From assembly GCF_030684215.1 (NCBI RefSeq), contig NZ_JAUXOV010000071.1:60724-124723 (forward strand): a stretch of 64,000 nucleotides of DNA, written 5' to 3'. Under the pieces are notes generated by a model. That model searched no databases. It was not told the DNA's origin and saw only the letters and a program-made list of their open reading frames with translations. Source of the stretch: Pseudotabrizicola sp. (GTDB lineage Bacteria > Pseudomonadota > Alphaproteobacteria > Rhodobacterales > Rhodobacteraceae). Below are positions 1 to 10,275 of this stretch, piece after piece. Each line of letters begins with the position of its first letter. The first letter of the stretch is position 1. Made by a program: the position numbers and the translations under genes.

Positions 1-2153
1 TGTTCATCGACATGCTCAGCGCCGGGCTGGTCTACCGCAAGAATGCCGTGGTGAACTGGGACCCGGTCGATATGACCGTGCTGGCCAATGAACAGGTGAT
101 CGACGGCAAGGGCTGGCGGTCTGGGGCTGCGGTTGAACGGCGCGAACTGACACAGTGGTTTTTCAAGATCTCTGACTATTCCGAGGAACTGCTGTCGGCG
201 CTGGACGGCCTGACGCACTGGCCCGAAAAGGTGCGCCTGATGCAGGCGAATTGGATCGGGCGGTCGCGCGGGCTGCAATTTGCCTTTGATACAGTAAGCG
301 CGCCTGAGGGGTTTGAACGGCTGGAGGTGTACACAACCCGGCCCGACACGCTTATGGGGGCAAGTTTTGCGGCGATCTCCGCCGATCATCCTTTGGCCAA
401 GGCCCTGGAATCCGATCCGAAAGTGGCGGCTTTCGTGGCAGAATGTCGCCGGGGTGGCACCTCGGCCGAAGAGGTCGAGACGGCAGAAAAGATCGGCTAT
501 GATACCGGTATCCGTGTCAAGCATCCGCTGAACCCAGATTGGGAATTGCCGGTCTGGATCGCGAATTTCATCCTGATGGATTACGGCACCGGGGCAATCT
601 TCGGCTGCCCGGCGCATGACCAGCGCGATTTTGACTTTGCGACCAAGTATGACCTGCCGATCAGTGCTGTGTTTCTGCCCGAAGAACGTGGCGAGGCAAG
701 CGATGAGACCTTGGCCGAAGCGTTTGTGCCGATGAAATCAGAGCGCGTGCGCTATGTGCGTGGCTTTGCCGGGGATGGCCTGCAAACTGGCGACGCGGCA
801 GTCGCCGCCGCGATTTCTCACGCTGAAGCAAATGGTTACGGCACCGGCGTCACCAAGTTCCGACTGCGTGACTGGGGCGTATCACGTCAGCGCTATTGGG
901 GCTGCCCGATTCCGGTGGTTCATTGTGAGACCTGCGGCGTGGTGCCCGAGGCCAAGGAAAACCTGCCGATCCGCCTGCCCGATGACGTCAGTTTCGACGT
1001 GCCCGGCAACCCACTGGACCGTCACCCGACGTGGCGCAACTGCACTTGCCCGAAATGCGGCGCGGCGGCCCGGCGCGAAACCGATACCATGGATACCTTT
1101 GTCGATTCGTCCTGGTATTACGCCCGCTTCACCGCCCCACGCGCGGCAACGCCCACTTCGATGCCGGATGCCGACTATTGGATGAATGTTGACCAATACA
1201 TCGGCGGGATCGAGCACGCGATTCTTCACCTGCTGTATTCGCGCTTCTTTGCCCGCGCGATGGCCAAGACCGGGCATCTGCCTGAGTCAGCGATTGAACC
1301 GTTCAATGCCCTGTTCACCCAAGGCATGGTCACGCACGAGATTTACAAAACCACCGACGCCAATGGCCGCCCGGTCTATCACCTGCCCGAAGACATTGTG
1401 CGCACTGACGCGGGTGCCAGCCTAGCCGACGGCACGGTGGTAGAGGTGATTCCTTCGGCCAAGATGTCGAAATCCAAGAAGAATGTCGTTGATCCGATGA
1501 ACATCATCGCGTCCTTCGGGGCCGATACCGCGCGCTGGTTCGTGTTGTCTGACAGCCCGCCAGAGCGGGATGTAGAGTGGACGTCCTCGGGCGCCGAAGC
1601 CGCGTTCAAGCATCTTTCGCGCGTCTGGACACTGTGTTCGCGAATTGGCGAGATGCCTGCCGATCATGTGGGTGAGGGCGACGACGATCTGCGCCGGGCC
1701 ACGGCAAAGGCCATCGACGATGTGACCAAGGGAATCGACAGCTTTGCCTTTAACAAGGCGATCGCGGTGCTTTACGGGTTCACCAATACGCTGGCGCGCG
1801 CCAATGCCAGCACAGCCGTGATGAAAGAAGCCATCCGCACATTGGCGCAACTGATGCAGCCCATGGTCCCGCACATCGCAGAATCGGTCTGGGCCTATCA
1901 GGGTGGCCAAGGGCTGTGCTGCCAGGCAACCTGGCCAAAAGCAGACCCTGCGCTTCTGGTCGATGATACTGTCATTCTGCCCATCCAGATCAATGGCAAA
2001 CGCCGGGCGGAAATCAGCGTGCCAAAGGATATGCCCGGATCAGAGGTTGAAAAGATTGCGCTCGCGAATGAGGATGTGATCAGGTTCCTTGCCGGTCAGC
2101 CGGTAAAGAAAATCATCGTCGTTCCGGGGCGTATCATAAATGTTGTTGCCTAA
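1..2153 (+). CDS. leuS: Leucyl-tRNA synthetase, C-terminal part (5' end outside window)
   Basis: Charges tRNA-Leu with leucine in the cytoplasm. The reading frame is open from the window edge (first full codon at base 3), so the N-terminus is missing. About 717 codons are visible where the family has roughly 850, so about 140 residues with the HIGH motif lie outside. Visible parts are the CP1 editing domain with its TTRPDTL segment near base 330, a zinc-binding-type insertion with CxxC pairs (about 920-1060), the catalytic KMSKS loop near base 1465 (AKMSKSKKN), and the anticodon-binding and C-terminal domains ending in [13 protein letters not shown]. Its last 14 bases overlap lptE, implying co-transcription with lptE and holA. 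Identification is secure. Confidence 0.97.
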   Translation, partial: FIDMLSAGLVYRKNAVVNWDPVDMTVLANEQVIDGKGWRSGAAVERRELTQWFFKISDYSEELLSALDGLTHWPEKVRLMQANWIGRSRGLQFAFDTVSAPEGFERLEVYTTRPDTLMGASFAAISADHPLAKALESDPKVAAFVAECRRGGTSAEEVETAEKIGYDTGIRVKHPLNPDWELPVWIANFILMDYGTGAIFGCPAHDQRDFDFATKYDLPISAVFLPEERGEASDETLAEAFVPMKSERVRYVRGFAGDGLQTGDAAVAAAISHAEANGYGTGVTKFRLRDWGVSRQRYWGCPIPVVHCETCGVVPEAKENLPIRLPDDVSFDVPGNPLDRHPTWRNCTCPKCGAAARRETDTMDTFVDSSWYYARFTAPRAATPTSMPDADYWMNVDQYIGGIEHAILHLLYSRFFARAMAKTGHLPESAIEPFNALFTQGMVTHEIYKTTDANGRPVYHLPEDIVRTDAGASLADGTVVEVIPSAKMSKSKKNVVDPMNIIASFGADTARWFVLSDSPPERDVEWTSSGAEAAFKHLSRVWTLCSRIGEMPADHVGEGDDDLRRATAKAIDDVTKGIDSFAFNKAIAVLYGFTNTLARANASTAVMKEAIRTLAQLMQPMVPHIAESVWAYQGGQGLCCQATWPKADPALLVDDTVILPIQINGKRRAEISVPKDMPGSEVEKIALANEDVIRFLAGQPVKKIIVVPGRIINVVA

Positions 2154-2625
2154 CCGCCGAACTGTGCTTTTTGCGCCACTCGCCCTTGTGGCCTGTGGTT
2201 TTGCGCCCGCCTATGGTCCCGGTGGCGTGGCAGAGGGATTGCAAGGCCGGATCAGGGCTGCAGACCCCAAAGACAAGCTGGGCTTTGATCTGGTCGAACG
2301 GCTGGAGGAACGGCTGGGCCGACCTCAGGCGGCCCGCTTTGATCTGGCCTATACCATTGTGACCAAGGCCGAGACGCTGGGCGTTACCCCCGAAAATGCG
2401 ATCACCCGCTATCACCTGACCGGATATATCGACTGGACCCTGACCAGCCGCGAATCTGGTCAGCGCGCGACAGGTGGGCGGGTGCAGGGCTTTGCCGGTT
2501 ATTCTGCAACCGGCAGCACTGTTGCAGGGCTGACGGCAGAGCAAGACGCGGCCTTTCGGCTGATGCGCATGTTGGCCGATCAGATTGTCACCCGGTTGAT
2601 TGCGACATCGGGCACTTGGGCATGA
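2140..2625 (+). CDS. lptE: LPS-assembly lipoprotein LptE
   Basis: Outer-membrane lipoprotein that plugs the LptD barrel and helps insert lipopolysaccharide. The 161-residue product begins with a short charged stretch and hydrophobic segment ending in a lipobox (LALVAC, Cys about residue 19), typical of lipoprotein signal peptides. The rest is the small alpha/beta LptE/RlpB-type domain. It starts inside the 3' end of leuS and its stop overlaps the holA start (ATGA). The leuS-lptE-holA order is conserved in many proteobacteria and supports the name, since LptE sequences are poorly conserved. Confidence 0.88.
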   Translation: MLLPNRRTVLFAPLALVACGFAPAYGPGGVAEGLQGRIRAADPKDKLGFDLVERLEERLGRPQAARFDLAYTIVTKAETLGVTPENAITRYHLTGYIDWTLTSRESGQRATGGRVQGFAGYSATGSTVAGLTAEQDAAFRLMRMLADQIVTRLIATSGTWA

Positions 2626-3635
2626 TCCTCAAGGGGATTGAGGCAAGCCGCTATTTCGCCAAGCCCGACCCATCCAAGGCCGGATTGCTCATCGCCGGAG
2701 CAGACCCGATGCGGGTCGCGCTGAAACGACAAGAGGTTATCGCCGCGTTGATCGGGCCAGAAGGCGAAGGCGAAATGCGCCTGACCCGCATTCAGGCGGC
2801 GGAATTGCGCAAGGATGGTGCCGCACTTTTGGATGCGGTCAAGGCGGTAGGCTTTTTTCCCGGCCCGCGCGTTGCCTTCGCCGAAGACGCAACCGATACC
2901 TTGGCCCCCACAATTGCAACGGCATTGAAAGACTGGAAGCCGGGTGACGCGACGATTGTTGTCACCGCAGGCAACCTGACCGCAAAATCTGCTCTCAAGG
3001 CGCTGTTTGAAAAACACCCGAATGCGTTTTGTGCGGTCCTGTATGACGACCCTCCCTCGCGTGAGGAAATTGAGGCGGCGCTGACAAAGGCCGGGCTGAC
3101 CAGTATTGATCGCGAGGCGATGGCTGATCTGACCACTCTGGCCCGCGCGCTGGATCCGGGCGATTTCCGGCAAACGTTGGAAAAGATCGCCCTTTACAAA
3201 TATGGCGACCCAACGCCCCTGACCCCTGCCGACGTAGCCGCCATGGCCCCAACCACGCTGGAGGCCGAGGTGGATGATCTGCTGCATGCCGTCGCCGACG
3301 GGAAGGCGACGGCCATCGGGCTGTTGATGCGCCGGTTGGAGGGGCAGGGCATATTGCCAGTAACCATCTGCATTCAGGCGCTGCGGCATTTTCGGGCACT
3401 ACACATGGCCGCATCTGATCCGGGTGGCCCGGCGATGGGGCTTCAAAAGGCCCGGATTTATGGCCCAAGGCGCGATCAGATGCAAAGGCAGGCGCAGGCG
3501 TTAGGGATGCGCAATCTGGAACGCGCCGTCTCGGAATTGCTGGAAACCGATCTTACCTTGCGCTCTGCGTCACGGGCGCCGGGAATGGCGTTGATGGAAC
3601 GCGCCTTGATCCGGTTGGCGATGACCCCACGCTAG
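2622..3635 (+). CDS. holA: DNA polymerase III delta subunit
   Basis: Clamp-loader delta subunit that opens the beta clamp (encoded by dnaN further along this window). The product is 337 residues, usual for the family. It has the N-terminal AAA+-like fold without Walker motifs (LLIAGADPMRVALKR near the start), the middle segment KDWKPGDATIVVTAGNLTAKS, and the helical C-terminal collar. I chose the ATG whose A lies in the lptE stop (ATGA); a TTG two codons upstream is an alternative. Confidence 0.93.
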   Translation: MILKGIEASRYFAKPDPSKAGLLIAGADPMRVALKRQEVIAALIGPEGEGEMRLTRIQAAELRKDGAALLDAVKAVGFFPGPRVAFAEDATDTLAPTIATALKDWKPGDATIVVTAGNLTAKSALKALFEKHPNAFCAVLYDDPPSREEIEAALTKAGLTSIDREAMADLTTLARALDPGDFRQTLEKIALYKYGDPTPLTPADVAAMAPTTLEAEVDDLLHAVADGKATAIGLLMRRLEGQGILPVTICIQALRHFRALHMAASDPGGPAMGLQKARIYGPRRDQMQRQAQALGMRNLERAVSELLETDLTLRSASRAPGMALMERALIRLAMTPR

Positions 3636-3684
3636 GATAAGACTTGGCCAACGCGAGTTTAACGCAAAGCACGGGATCGTCAGA

Positions 3685-3996
3685 ATGTCAGAGTTTGAAA
3701 CCGTGCTGGCCCCGCTTGCGCAGATCACCCGCAAGAACAAGGCCATCGAGGCTTATGTCTACTGGCACAAGGATGGCGCGTGGTCGGATGCATCAGGCGA
3801 AAGTCTGGACAGCGAAGAAATCACGTTTTACGCCGAGGGTCTTTTGATGGAAGGCTTTGGGCTGGCCTGGGACCATCTATCGGACCCCGACCTTGGCGAT
3901 CTGATCCGTCTGTGCTTCTGGCAAGGCACCAAGCCGGAACTGCCAGCCCTGACGCAAGTAACACTATGGCTGTCTGGCGGCGCAAGCACGGCTTAG
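3685..3996 (+). CDS. Hypothetical protein, 103 residues
   Basis: I do not recognise this family. The product is small, acidic and soluble, with no signal peptide or membrane segment, and it is rich in Trp and aromatic residues (WHKDGAWSD, GLAWDHLSD, CFWQG). It follows holA after a 49-base gap on the same strand and converges with the CAP-domain gene, overlapping that gene's end by four bases. Codon use matches its neighbours, so it is probably real. No clear Shine-Dalgarno is seen before the ATG. Confidence 0.6.
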   Translation: MSEFETVLAPLAQITRKNKAIEAYVYWHKDGAWSDASGESLDSEEITFYAEGLLMEGFGLAWDHLSDPDLGDLIRLCFWQGTKPELPALTQVTLWLSGGASTA

Positions 3997-4460
3997 GGCT
4001 GTGCGCCGACGTTCATCACCCAGTAGGTTTTTCCCGAACCACTTGCGACAGCCAAGCCGATTTCCCTGACCTGAGGCTTGAGAATATTCGCCCAATGTCC
4101 CGGAGATTGGCGCCAAAGCTTTGCCGCCTCTGCAACATTTGCGCGGCCCGTATAGGCAATGTTTTCAGCAACAACCCGATAACGATACCCATTTGCCTTT
4201 GCTCTTTGCCCCAGTTTTGGCCCGCCAGCGCGCTGATGCGCGAAGTAATTGCGTGTCGCCATATCACACGCATGGCTTTGGGCTGCCGCACTCAGCGAAG
4301 ATGACTGTTTAAGCGGGTTTAACCCATTGGCTTGCCGTTGCTGATTGATCCATTGGATCATCCCGGTTTCCAAGGATGCGCCTCCGGGTGGCTTTGCGCA
4401 GGCTACGGCAAGGGTTGGGGCAGAAAAGGCAAGCAAAACTGCAAGAACAATCAAGCGCAT
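3993..4460 (-). CDS. Secreted CAP (SCP/PR1-like) domain protein
   Basis: CAP-superfamily domain protein, exported and of unknown biochemical role. The start was set at MRLIVLAVLLAF, preceded by AAGGAA at good spacing; upstream in-frame starts have no such site and would bury the signal peptide. The 155-residue product has a signal peptide cleaved near residue 20, then the CAP pattern: INQQRQANGLNPL, SHACDMATRNYFAH (histidine), VAENIAYT and LWRQSPGHWANILKP, ending in YWVMNVG. The histidines and glutamate of the CAP cavity are present. Confidence 0.85.
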   Translation of the reverse strand: MRLIVLAVLLAFSAPTLAVACAKPPGGASLETGMIQWINQQRQANGLNPLKQSSSLSAAAQSHACDMATRNYFAHQRAGGPKLGQRAKANGYRYRVVAENIAYTGRANVAEAAKLWRQSPGHWANILKPQVREIGLAVASGSGKTYWVMNVGAQP

Positions 4461-4548
4461 GGGGGTTCCTTTATGTTCGCCTGAGAAAGACCTTACCCAT
4501 AAAAACGGTCTGGATGGGGGAATATTCTGCAGCAACGCAGTTTTTTTC

Positions 4549-5694
4549 TTATACAAGTGTTGCCCTGCGACCTGCCCACTTTCCTGTCGCCCAGCACGCC
4601 GTCAGCAGGTAGCCACCTGTCGGGGCCTCCCAATCCAACATTTCTCCGCTTGCATAGACACCAGGCAATGTGCGCAGTTCCAGCCCTTCGGTCAAACTGT
4701 CGCGTGTGATGCCACCCGCAACCGATATGGCCTCGTCCATCGGGCGCGGTCCTGTGAGGGCTATGGGCAGTGCGGTCAGCGACTGTTCCAAAGGAAGACC
4801 ACGGCCAAACTCCATCACCAATGCGGCAGCGGCAGCTGACAGACCCAACTTGCGCAAACGGTTGGCCTGACTGTCAGTGCGCTTCAGACGTGCGATGCGG
4901 GCAGCCAAGATCAGAGGCGCAAGATCTGGAAGCAGGTTGATGGTTAACGGGACCCCGTCGCGCAGAAACCGGCTGAGTGCGTAAATCGCGCTCCCCTCAA
5001 CCCCGCGCGAAGACAGCACGAACTCTCCCCGGATCTGCTGTCCCCCGGCAGACAATAGCGCAGACTTGATCGGCTGACCAAAATTGGGGGCCATATGGGC
5101 AGACCAGTCAACACCAAACCCCATATTCGCCGGACGAAAAGGGGCGATACTGACACCTCGGGCGGTCATCCACGGCACCCATGCTGCATCAGACCCCAAG
5201 CGCGACCAACTGGCCCCACCCAAGGCAAGAACGGTCACACGAGGGCGCAAAAGCTGCGGGCCTTCGGGCGTGGCAAAGCGAAAGGCATCGCCCTCCCAGC
5301 CCTGCCAACGCCAACGGGTGCGCAGATCAACCCCTTGTCCTGCCAAGCGTTGCAACCATGCCCGCAACAGGGGTGAGGCTTTCATCGCCTTGGGAAACAC
5401 CCGTCCAGAGCTGCCGGTAAACACGTCCTGCCCCAGATCACGGCACCACTGCGCCACCTGTTCCGGCCCGAAATCTGCCAGAATGGGGGCCAGCCAGTCG
5501 GTGTTGAAGGCAGCGGCAAAGGTGTCCGGCGGTTCATCCTTGGTCACGTTCAGCCCGGACTTGCCTGCCATCAGAAACTTGCGCGCCGGTGTTGGCTTGG
5601 CTTCGGCCACCACAACCTTGCGTCCGGCGAGGGCCAGTTCTTCGGCTGCCATCAGCCCGGCGGGGCCTGCGCCTATGACCAGCGCATCAATCAT
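4549..5694 (-). CDS. HI0933-type NAD(P)/FAD-dependent flavoprotein (TIGR03862-like)
   Basis: Cytosolic flavoprotein of the HI0933/BaiN-like group; its physiological reaction is not known. The 381-residue product opens with a dinucleotide-binding fold (VIGAGPAGLMAAEELALAGRKVVVAEA), followed by the family signature KFLMAGKSGLNVT and a second segment, LRPRVTVLALGGASWSRLG. The C-terminus (GVYASGEMLDWEAPTGGYLLTACWATG) closes the FAD site. Its start overlaps the end of the upstream channel gene by four bases (ATGA), so the two are coupled. Confidence 0.88.
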   Translation of the reverse strand: MIDALVIGAGPAGLMAAEELALAGRKVVVAEAKPTPARKFLMAGKSGLNVTKDEPPDTFAAAFNTDWLAPILADFGPEQVAQWCRDLGQDVFTGSSGRVFPKAMKASPLLRAWLQRLAGQGVDLRTRWRWQGWEGDAFRFATPEGPQLLRPRVTVLALGGASWSRLGSDAAWVPWMTARGVSIAPFRPANMGFGVDWSAHMAPNFGQPIKSALLSAGGQQIRGEFVLSSRGVEGSAIYALSRFLRDGVPLTINLLPDLAPLILAARIARLKRTDSQANRLRKLGLSAAAAALVMEFGRGLPLEQSLTALPIALTGPRPMDEAISVAGGITRDSLTEGLELRTLPGVYASGEMLDWEAPTGGYLLTACWATGKWAGRRATLV

Positions 5695-7004
5695 GGCGCA
5701 GGTGGATGTCTCAGGTGAACAACACGCTGAGGGAACGGCATTTCAATGCCTTCGGCTTTCATCGCGTTCCAGACGGCGAACAGCACCTGCGACTTGTATT
5801 TGTTTAACCCGTCATCAATTCCGTTCACCCAGTATTCCACAATGAAATCCACCGAGGATTCACCGAACCCGTCCAGTTCACAATCCGGCGCTTCGGGATG
5901 TTTCAGCACAAAAGGCAAGGCGGCAACGGCTGCTTCTATGATTGCAGGCACGCGGTTGATGTCGGTGTCATAGCTGACCGAAAACTCCGCTTCATAGCGA
6001 TTGGCGCTGCCCTGATCCGAATAATTGATAACGCGGCTGGTGATGAAATGCTCGTTCGGGACCACGATCCACTTGCCATCAAACGTCTCCAGAATGCAGG
6101 CGCGGGCTGTCATCTTGACGATCGTGCCCTTTTCGCCGCCGTCAAGTTCAACATAGTCGCCCACGGTGGTCTGGCCCTCAACAAGCAAAATGATGCCCGA
6201 GATGAAATTGGCGGCAATCTGCTGCAAACCAAGGCCAATGCCGACGCCCAACGCGCCACCAAGCACAGCAATCGCTGTCAGGTCGATGCCCATGATGCTC
6301 ATGAGCAAAATGAACGACGCGCCGAAAATAACGATCTCGGTCGCCTTTACAGCCAGTTCACGGGTGGCCGGGCGCAGTTCCTGTTGCGCTTTGATATAGC
6401 TGGCGGATTGCCGGTTGGACCAAGACCCCATCCAGAACAACAATGACCCTGCAATCATGCCGCGGATCAGCGACAGAGCCGAAAACTGGATATTGCCCAG
6501 TTCCACACGCGTTTCTGAAAGCGCCAAAGTGATCTGATCCAACACCCCCAACGCATACAGTGCGGCAACCGGGATCAGCACGTATTTGCCAAGCAGATGC
6601 AGGAAGGAATCTGTCACCACGTCACGCACCAGAGTACGGGCGGCAAGAAACAGGAAGACCCGTTTGCCAAAGGCAATCACCTCACCAGAGCCGAACATCG
6701 TCCGGGTCAGGCTTTCTCCGGTTGCCGTCAGCCCGTAGGCGATCAAGGGCAGCAAGAGCGGCAGGAATGTCAGGGCAAAACGACGCGCCGTCGGAAGCAG
6801 GCCTGTCGCAGTCTCTTTTGGCGTCAGAACTTTGCTCAGCACCGCCGAAAGCCGCACAGCAAGGACACGCGCCGCCAGATACGCAATCGCCAACAAGGCA
6901 AACTGCGACCATGCCGCCGGAGAAAACAGCCAGCCAAGCGCGATCTGTCCGGCCTGATCCAGCCAGTCCAGTGCCTGTGCTATCACTTCACTTTCACCAT
7001 TCAT
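5691..7004 (-). CDS. MscS-family mechanosensitive ion channel
   Basis: Inner-membrane channel expected to open on membrane tension or osmotic downshock. The 437-residue product has several hydrophobic segments in the first about 250 residues, then the pore-lining TM3 region (GALGVGIGLGLQQIAANFISGIILLVE), which matches the Gly/Ala-rich MscS pore. The cytoplasmic beta domain follows (GDYVELDGGEKGTIVKMTARACILETFDGKWIVVPN is the classic MscS segment). It is longer than E. coli MscS because of extra N-terminal membrane helices. Upstream on the minus strand lies the ccrM terminator region, so it probably has its own promoter in 7005-7170. Confidence 0.92.
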   Translation of the reverse strand: MNGESEVIAQALDWLDQAGQIALGWLFSPAAWSQFALLAIAYLAARVLAVRLSAVLSKVLTPKETATGLLPTARRFALTFLPLLLPLIAYGLTATGESLTRTMFGSGEVIAFGKRVFLFLAARTLVRDVVTDSFLHLLGKYVLIPVAALYALGVLDQITLALSETRVELGNIQFSALSLIRGMIAGSLLFWMGSWSNRQSASYIKAQQELRPATRELAVKATEIVIFGASFILLMSIMGIDLTAIAVLGGALGVGIGLGLQQIAANFISGIILLVEGQTTVGDYVELDGGEKGTIVKMTARACILETFDGKWIVVPNEHFITSRVINYSDQGSANRYEAEFSVSYDTDINRVPAIIEAAVAALPFVLKHPEAPDCELDGFGESSVDFIVEYWVNGIDDGLNKYKSQVLFAVWNAMKAEGIEMPFPQRVVHLRHPPAP

Positions 7005-7173
7005 CGCGCCTCACCGAACCTTGACACCAACCTGTATTCCTTTGGCGCGGAAAAGGTTTGCTGACAAGGGGATCGGCACGAAACGACCCGCTTCGTGCGT
7101 TTGCCACGAAAGATGCAGGCATCCCCGGCGCATAGACATCCCTGAGCTGTTCACAAAGTGATACTAGCATTCG

Positions 7174-7203
7174 AAAAAACCCCGCCATGCGGACATGGCG
7201 GGG
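7174..7203 (-). terminator. Rho-independent terminator downstream of ccrM
   Basis: On the minus strand the arms CCCCGCCATG and CATGGCGGGG form a perfect 10-bp stem with a 4-base loop, followed by six T. It lies about 95 bases past the ccrM stop and before the MscS gene. Confidence 0.85.
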
Positions 7204-7256
7204 CAAGTGGCACCGCAGGCGGACTACGGTGCAGGCGTACTGATTTGAATATGGGG

Positions 7257-7282
7257 TGTAGGGCGGGGTTCACCCCGCCCTC
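7257..7282. repeat. GC-rich palindrome between ccrM stop and its terminator
   Basis: The arms GGGCGGGG and CCCCGCCC are perfect around a TTCA loop (7261-7280). There is no T run on either strand, so it is not a simple terminator. It resembles a dispersed intergenic palindrome. The rest of the 293-base gap 7005-7297 shows only the terminator and no gene. Confidence 0.55.
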
Positions 7283-7297
7283 CGATTCGACCCTACG

Positions 7298-8440
<1,143 letters not shown>

Positions 8441-8459
8441 TCATTCGGTGCGCCGTTCT

Positions 8460-8468
8460 TGTGGATAA
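8460..8468 (-). promoter_or_regulatory. Perfect DnaA box in the ccrM leader
   Basis: The minus strand reads TTATCCACA, the DnaA-box consensus with no mismatch, 41 bases upstream of the ccrM ATG. It overlaps the predicted -10/+1 of the candidate ccrM promoter, which is a position for replication-linked control by DnaA (inference). Confidence 0.55.
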
Positions 8469-8496
8469 GAATGAGTCAGAGATGATTCGGCGTCAA
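8468..8496 (-). promoter_or_regulatory. Candidate ccrM promoter
   Basis: On the minus strand TTGACG (8496-8491) is followed after 17 bases by CATTCT (8473-8468), a weak sigma-70-like pair. Two GANTC sites fall inside it. This is inferred from spacing only. Confidence 0.35.
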
Positions 8497-8511
8497 ATTC
8501 TTTATTGAATC
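8473..8511. promoter_or_regulatory. Cluster of three GANTC methylation sites
   Basis: GAGTC at 8473-8477, GATTC at 8484-8488 and GAATC at 8507-8511 lie within 39 bases between ccrM and rnhB. CcrM itself recognises GANTC, so methylation state could feed back on ccrM transcription, as known for the Caulobacter ccrM leader. Confidence 0.6.
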
Positions 8512-8521
8512 AACAGGTTAT

Positions 8522-9142
8522 CTATTTCTCTTGATACAAGATATTGTGGACAGGCTTGAACGAACGTCTATGAACGGGGGTCACCCCAAGATTTAGAAGC
8601 GCACTCAGGTGCGCTTTGGTCGGGTAACCTGCGTTCATCTCCCATCCATAGCCGGGATATTGTTGCGCCAAATCCACCATGAGGCGATCACGTGTGACTT
8701 TTGCGCAAATCGACGCGGCGGCGATTGAGAGTGATTTGGCATCACCTTTAATGATCGCCAGCCCCCGGCATGACAGGTTTCGGGGAATCATGTTGCCGTC
8801 GATCAGCGCGAAATCGGCGCTCAGCGCTGCCACCGCGCGTTCCATCGCCAGATGGCTGGCGCGCAGGATGTTCAACGTGTCGATTTCCTCGACGCTCGCA
8901 TGGGCGACGGCGATTTGCGCCACCTGCTGCAGCTCGGCAAACAGGGCTTCACGGCGCGCGGTAGTCAGCGCTTTGGAATCAGCAAGCCCCGCGGGAATGC
9001 GGGTTGGGTCCAGCCGGACGGCCGCAGCGGTAACCGGGCCGCACAATGGCCCCCGGCCCACCTCATCGACCCCGACGACAAAAGCCGCCCCCTGTGACAG
9101 AGCGGCAAGTTCATGGGTGAAGTCTGCTGCGTGTTTTATCAT
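8522..9142 (-). CDS. rnhB: Ribonuclease HII
   Basis: Cleaves RNA of RNA/DNA hybrids and single ribonucleotides in DNA. I chose the ATG giving MIKHAADFTHELAALSQG; an upstream in-frame ATG would add 23 residues from the terminator region. The 206-residue product shows GVDEVGRGPLCGPVTAAAV with the Asp-Glu catalytic pair, then ALIDGNM and ADSK/KGDAKSLSIAAASICAKVTRD, all RNase HII signatures, and ends with HRRSFKPV. It is adjacent to ccrM and read in the same direction. Confidence 0.95.
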   Translation of the reverse strand: MIKHAADFTHELAALSQGAAFVVGVDEVGRGPLCGPVTAAAVRLDPTRIPAGLADSKALTTARREALFAELQQVAQIAVAHASVEEIDTLNILRASHLAMERAVAALSADFALIDGNMIPRNLSCRGLAIIKGDAKSLSIAAASICAKVTRDRLMVDLAQQYPGYGWEMNAGYPTKAHLSALLNLGVTPVHRRSFKPVHNILYQEK

Positions 9143-9171
9143 ACCCCGGCATAGCGCGGGTTCAGCCCAGG

Positions 9172-9207
9172 AAAAAGGGGGTGGGAGCTGCTCACCCTCC
9201 CACCCCC
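9172..9207 (-). terminator. Rho-independent terminator after the secreted protein gene
   Basis: On the minus strand GGGGGTGGGAG and CTCCCACCCCC pair over 11 bp around a 9-base loop, followed by five T. It ends the 9218-9772 gene just before rnhB. Confidence 0.8.
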
Positions 9208-9217
9208 GCAAAGGGAC

Positions 9218-9772
9218 TCAATAGGCGTGGCGGGGACGTCCACGGCCGTAGTCCCGTCCGTGCCCGCGCCCATGGTCACGAAAACCACGATCGTGGCCAC
9301 GACCAGACTCGACGCGGAAACCCGCATTGCGCAGGCAGTCTTCGGAATAGACCCGGTCCACGCGGCCAAAAACCCGCGCGTTGTTGGCGCAATGACGCGG
9401 CAGGCGATAATCAAAGCCTTCGCGGCGTAGGCAGCGTTCGGGGAAAACGGTGACGTCACGGCGTGCGCCAGAAATTTCGATGGCACAGACCGACGGCACG
9501 CGGGGAGACCGCGCCTGAACCGGGGGCTGCGGCACGGGCGCAGGCTTTGCCCGCCCCTTGTCAATCGAGTGGACAATGGCCCCGATCGCGACGGCAGCAA
9601 CAAGTGCCTTGGCCAGATTGTCACTGGACCGATCCGCGCGGGCGGGCAAGGCTGTTGCAGTCATCAGCGCAAGTGCTGCAGCGGCAGCGGTTATAACGGT
9701 AATAATGCGGCGAATGGGGCGCGTGGTTTCACGGGGCATGGACGAGGAGATGGCGGTGGACACGGCAAACAT
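9218..9772 (-). CDS. Exported hypothetical protein with Cys pairs and a His/Gly/Arg-rich tail
   Basis: Function is not recognised. AGGAGG lies five bases before the ATG, fixing the start. The 184-residue product has a basic N-region (PRETTRPIRRI), an Ala-rich hydrophobic core (residues 22-42) and a cleavage-like ALPARA, so it is exported. A second hydrophobic patch (ALVAAVAIGAIVHSI) follows, then a Pro-rich linker, four cysteines (CAIEI, RCLRR, HCANN, DCLRN) spaced as two possible disulfides, and a tail rich in GRGHDRG-type repeats that could bind metal or polyanions (inference). It has its own terminator. Confidence 0.7.
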   Translation of the reverse strand: MFAVSTAISSSMPRETTRPIRRIITVITAAAAALALMTATALPARADRSSDNLAKALVAAVAIGAIVHSIDKGRAKPAPVPQPPVQARSPRVPSVCAIEISGARRDVTVFPERCLRREGFDYRLPRHCANNARVFGRVDRVYSEDCLRNAGFRVESGRGHDRGFRDHGRGHGRDYGRGRPRHAY

Positions 9773-9984
9773 GGGGGCCTCCTGTCAGTATGGGGTTGCG
9801 GTCTGTTGGCGCGACCATCGCACCAGATCCGATGTCCAAACCGTGCCTCCCCCTGCCCCGGACAGGCAATATCGGCTGCTTGATATGCGATAACAGCACC
9901 TGTCAGGCCCCCTTGATATTGAATATCGCAGTAAACACGCGCAACTCTGTGGTCAGAACAAGCAGCCCCGAGCAGGAGCAAGAT
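9773..9984. other. Intergenic region between divergent genes
   Basis: This 212-base spacer separates two divergent genes and should hold both promoters. The only structure seen is the 13-base palindrome at 9915-9927 (arms GATATT and AATATC around a G), a possible operator. No gene is supported here. Confidence 0.4.
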
Positions 9985-10275
9985 ATGAAAACCCCATTGC
10001 TGATCTATGCCGGCCTTTTGGCCATGGCGTTGACAAGCCCCGCTTCGGCGGAATGCTACGCAGATTACAAGGCCAAGCAGGATAACCCCTTGCGTCTGCA
10101 TTATGGTGTGGCGCAAGTCAGTGACGGCAACTGTTCACCGGGCGCCGCCCAAGGTGAATTGAAGCCTCGGCTTGCGTCTGCGGGCTGGACGTTGTTGAAC
10201 GTGTTGGCAACATTCGGGCCCGAGGGCCTTGGCGAAAGGCAAGCGAGTGCAGGAGAATTCTACCTCCGTTACTGA
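9985..10275 (+). CDS. Small periplasmic hypothetical protein
   Basis: A 96-residue product starting MKTPLLIYAG, with a purine-rich AGGAGCAAG before the ATG. Residues 1-24 form a signal peptide (core LLIYAGLLAMALTSPASA, cleavage before ECYADY). The mature part is about 72 residues with two cysteines (ECYADY, DGNCSPG), likely one disulfide. I do not recognise the family. Its 3' end overlaps the membrane winged-helix gene by about 29 bases, so the two are probably translated together and may act together. Confidence 0.7.
   Translation: MKTPLLIYAGLLAMALTSPASAECYADYKAKQDNPLRLHYGVAQVSDGNCSPGAAQGELKPRLASAGWTLLNVLATFGPEGLGERQASAGEFYLRY

Noticed and set aside
882..1910. Long minus-strand open frames inside leuS
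   Set aside because: They follow the GC-rich wobble pattern of the real gene, lack ribosome sites and give Arg/Pro-rich unfamiliar products.
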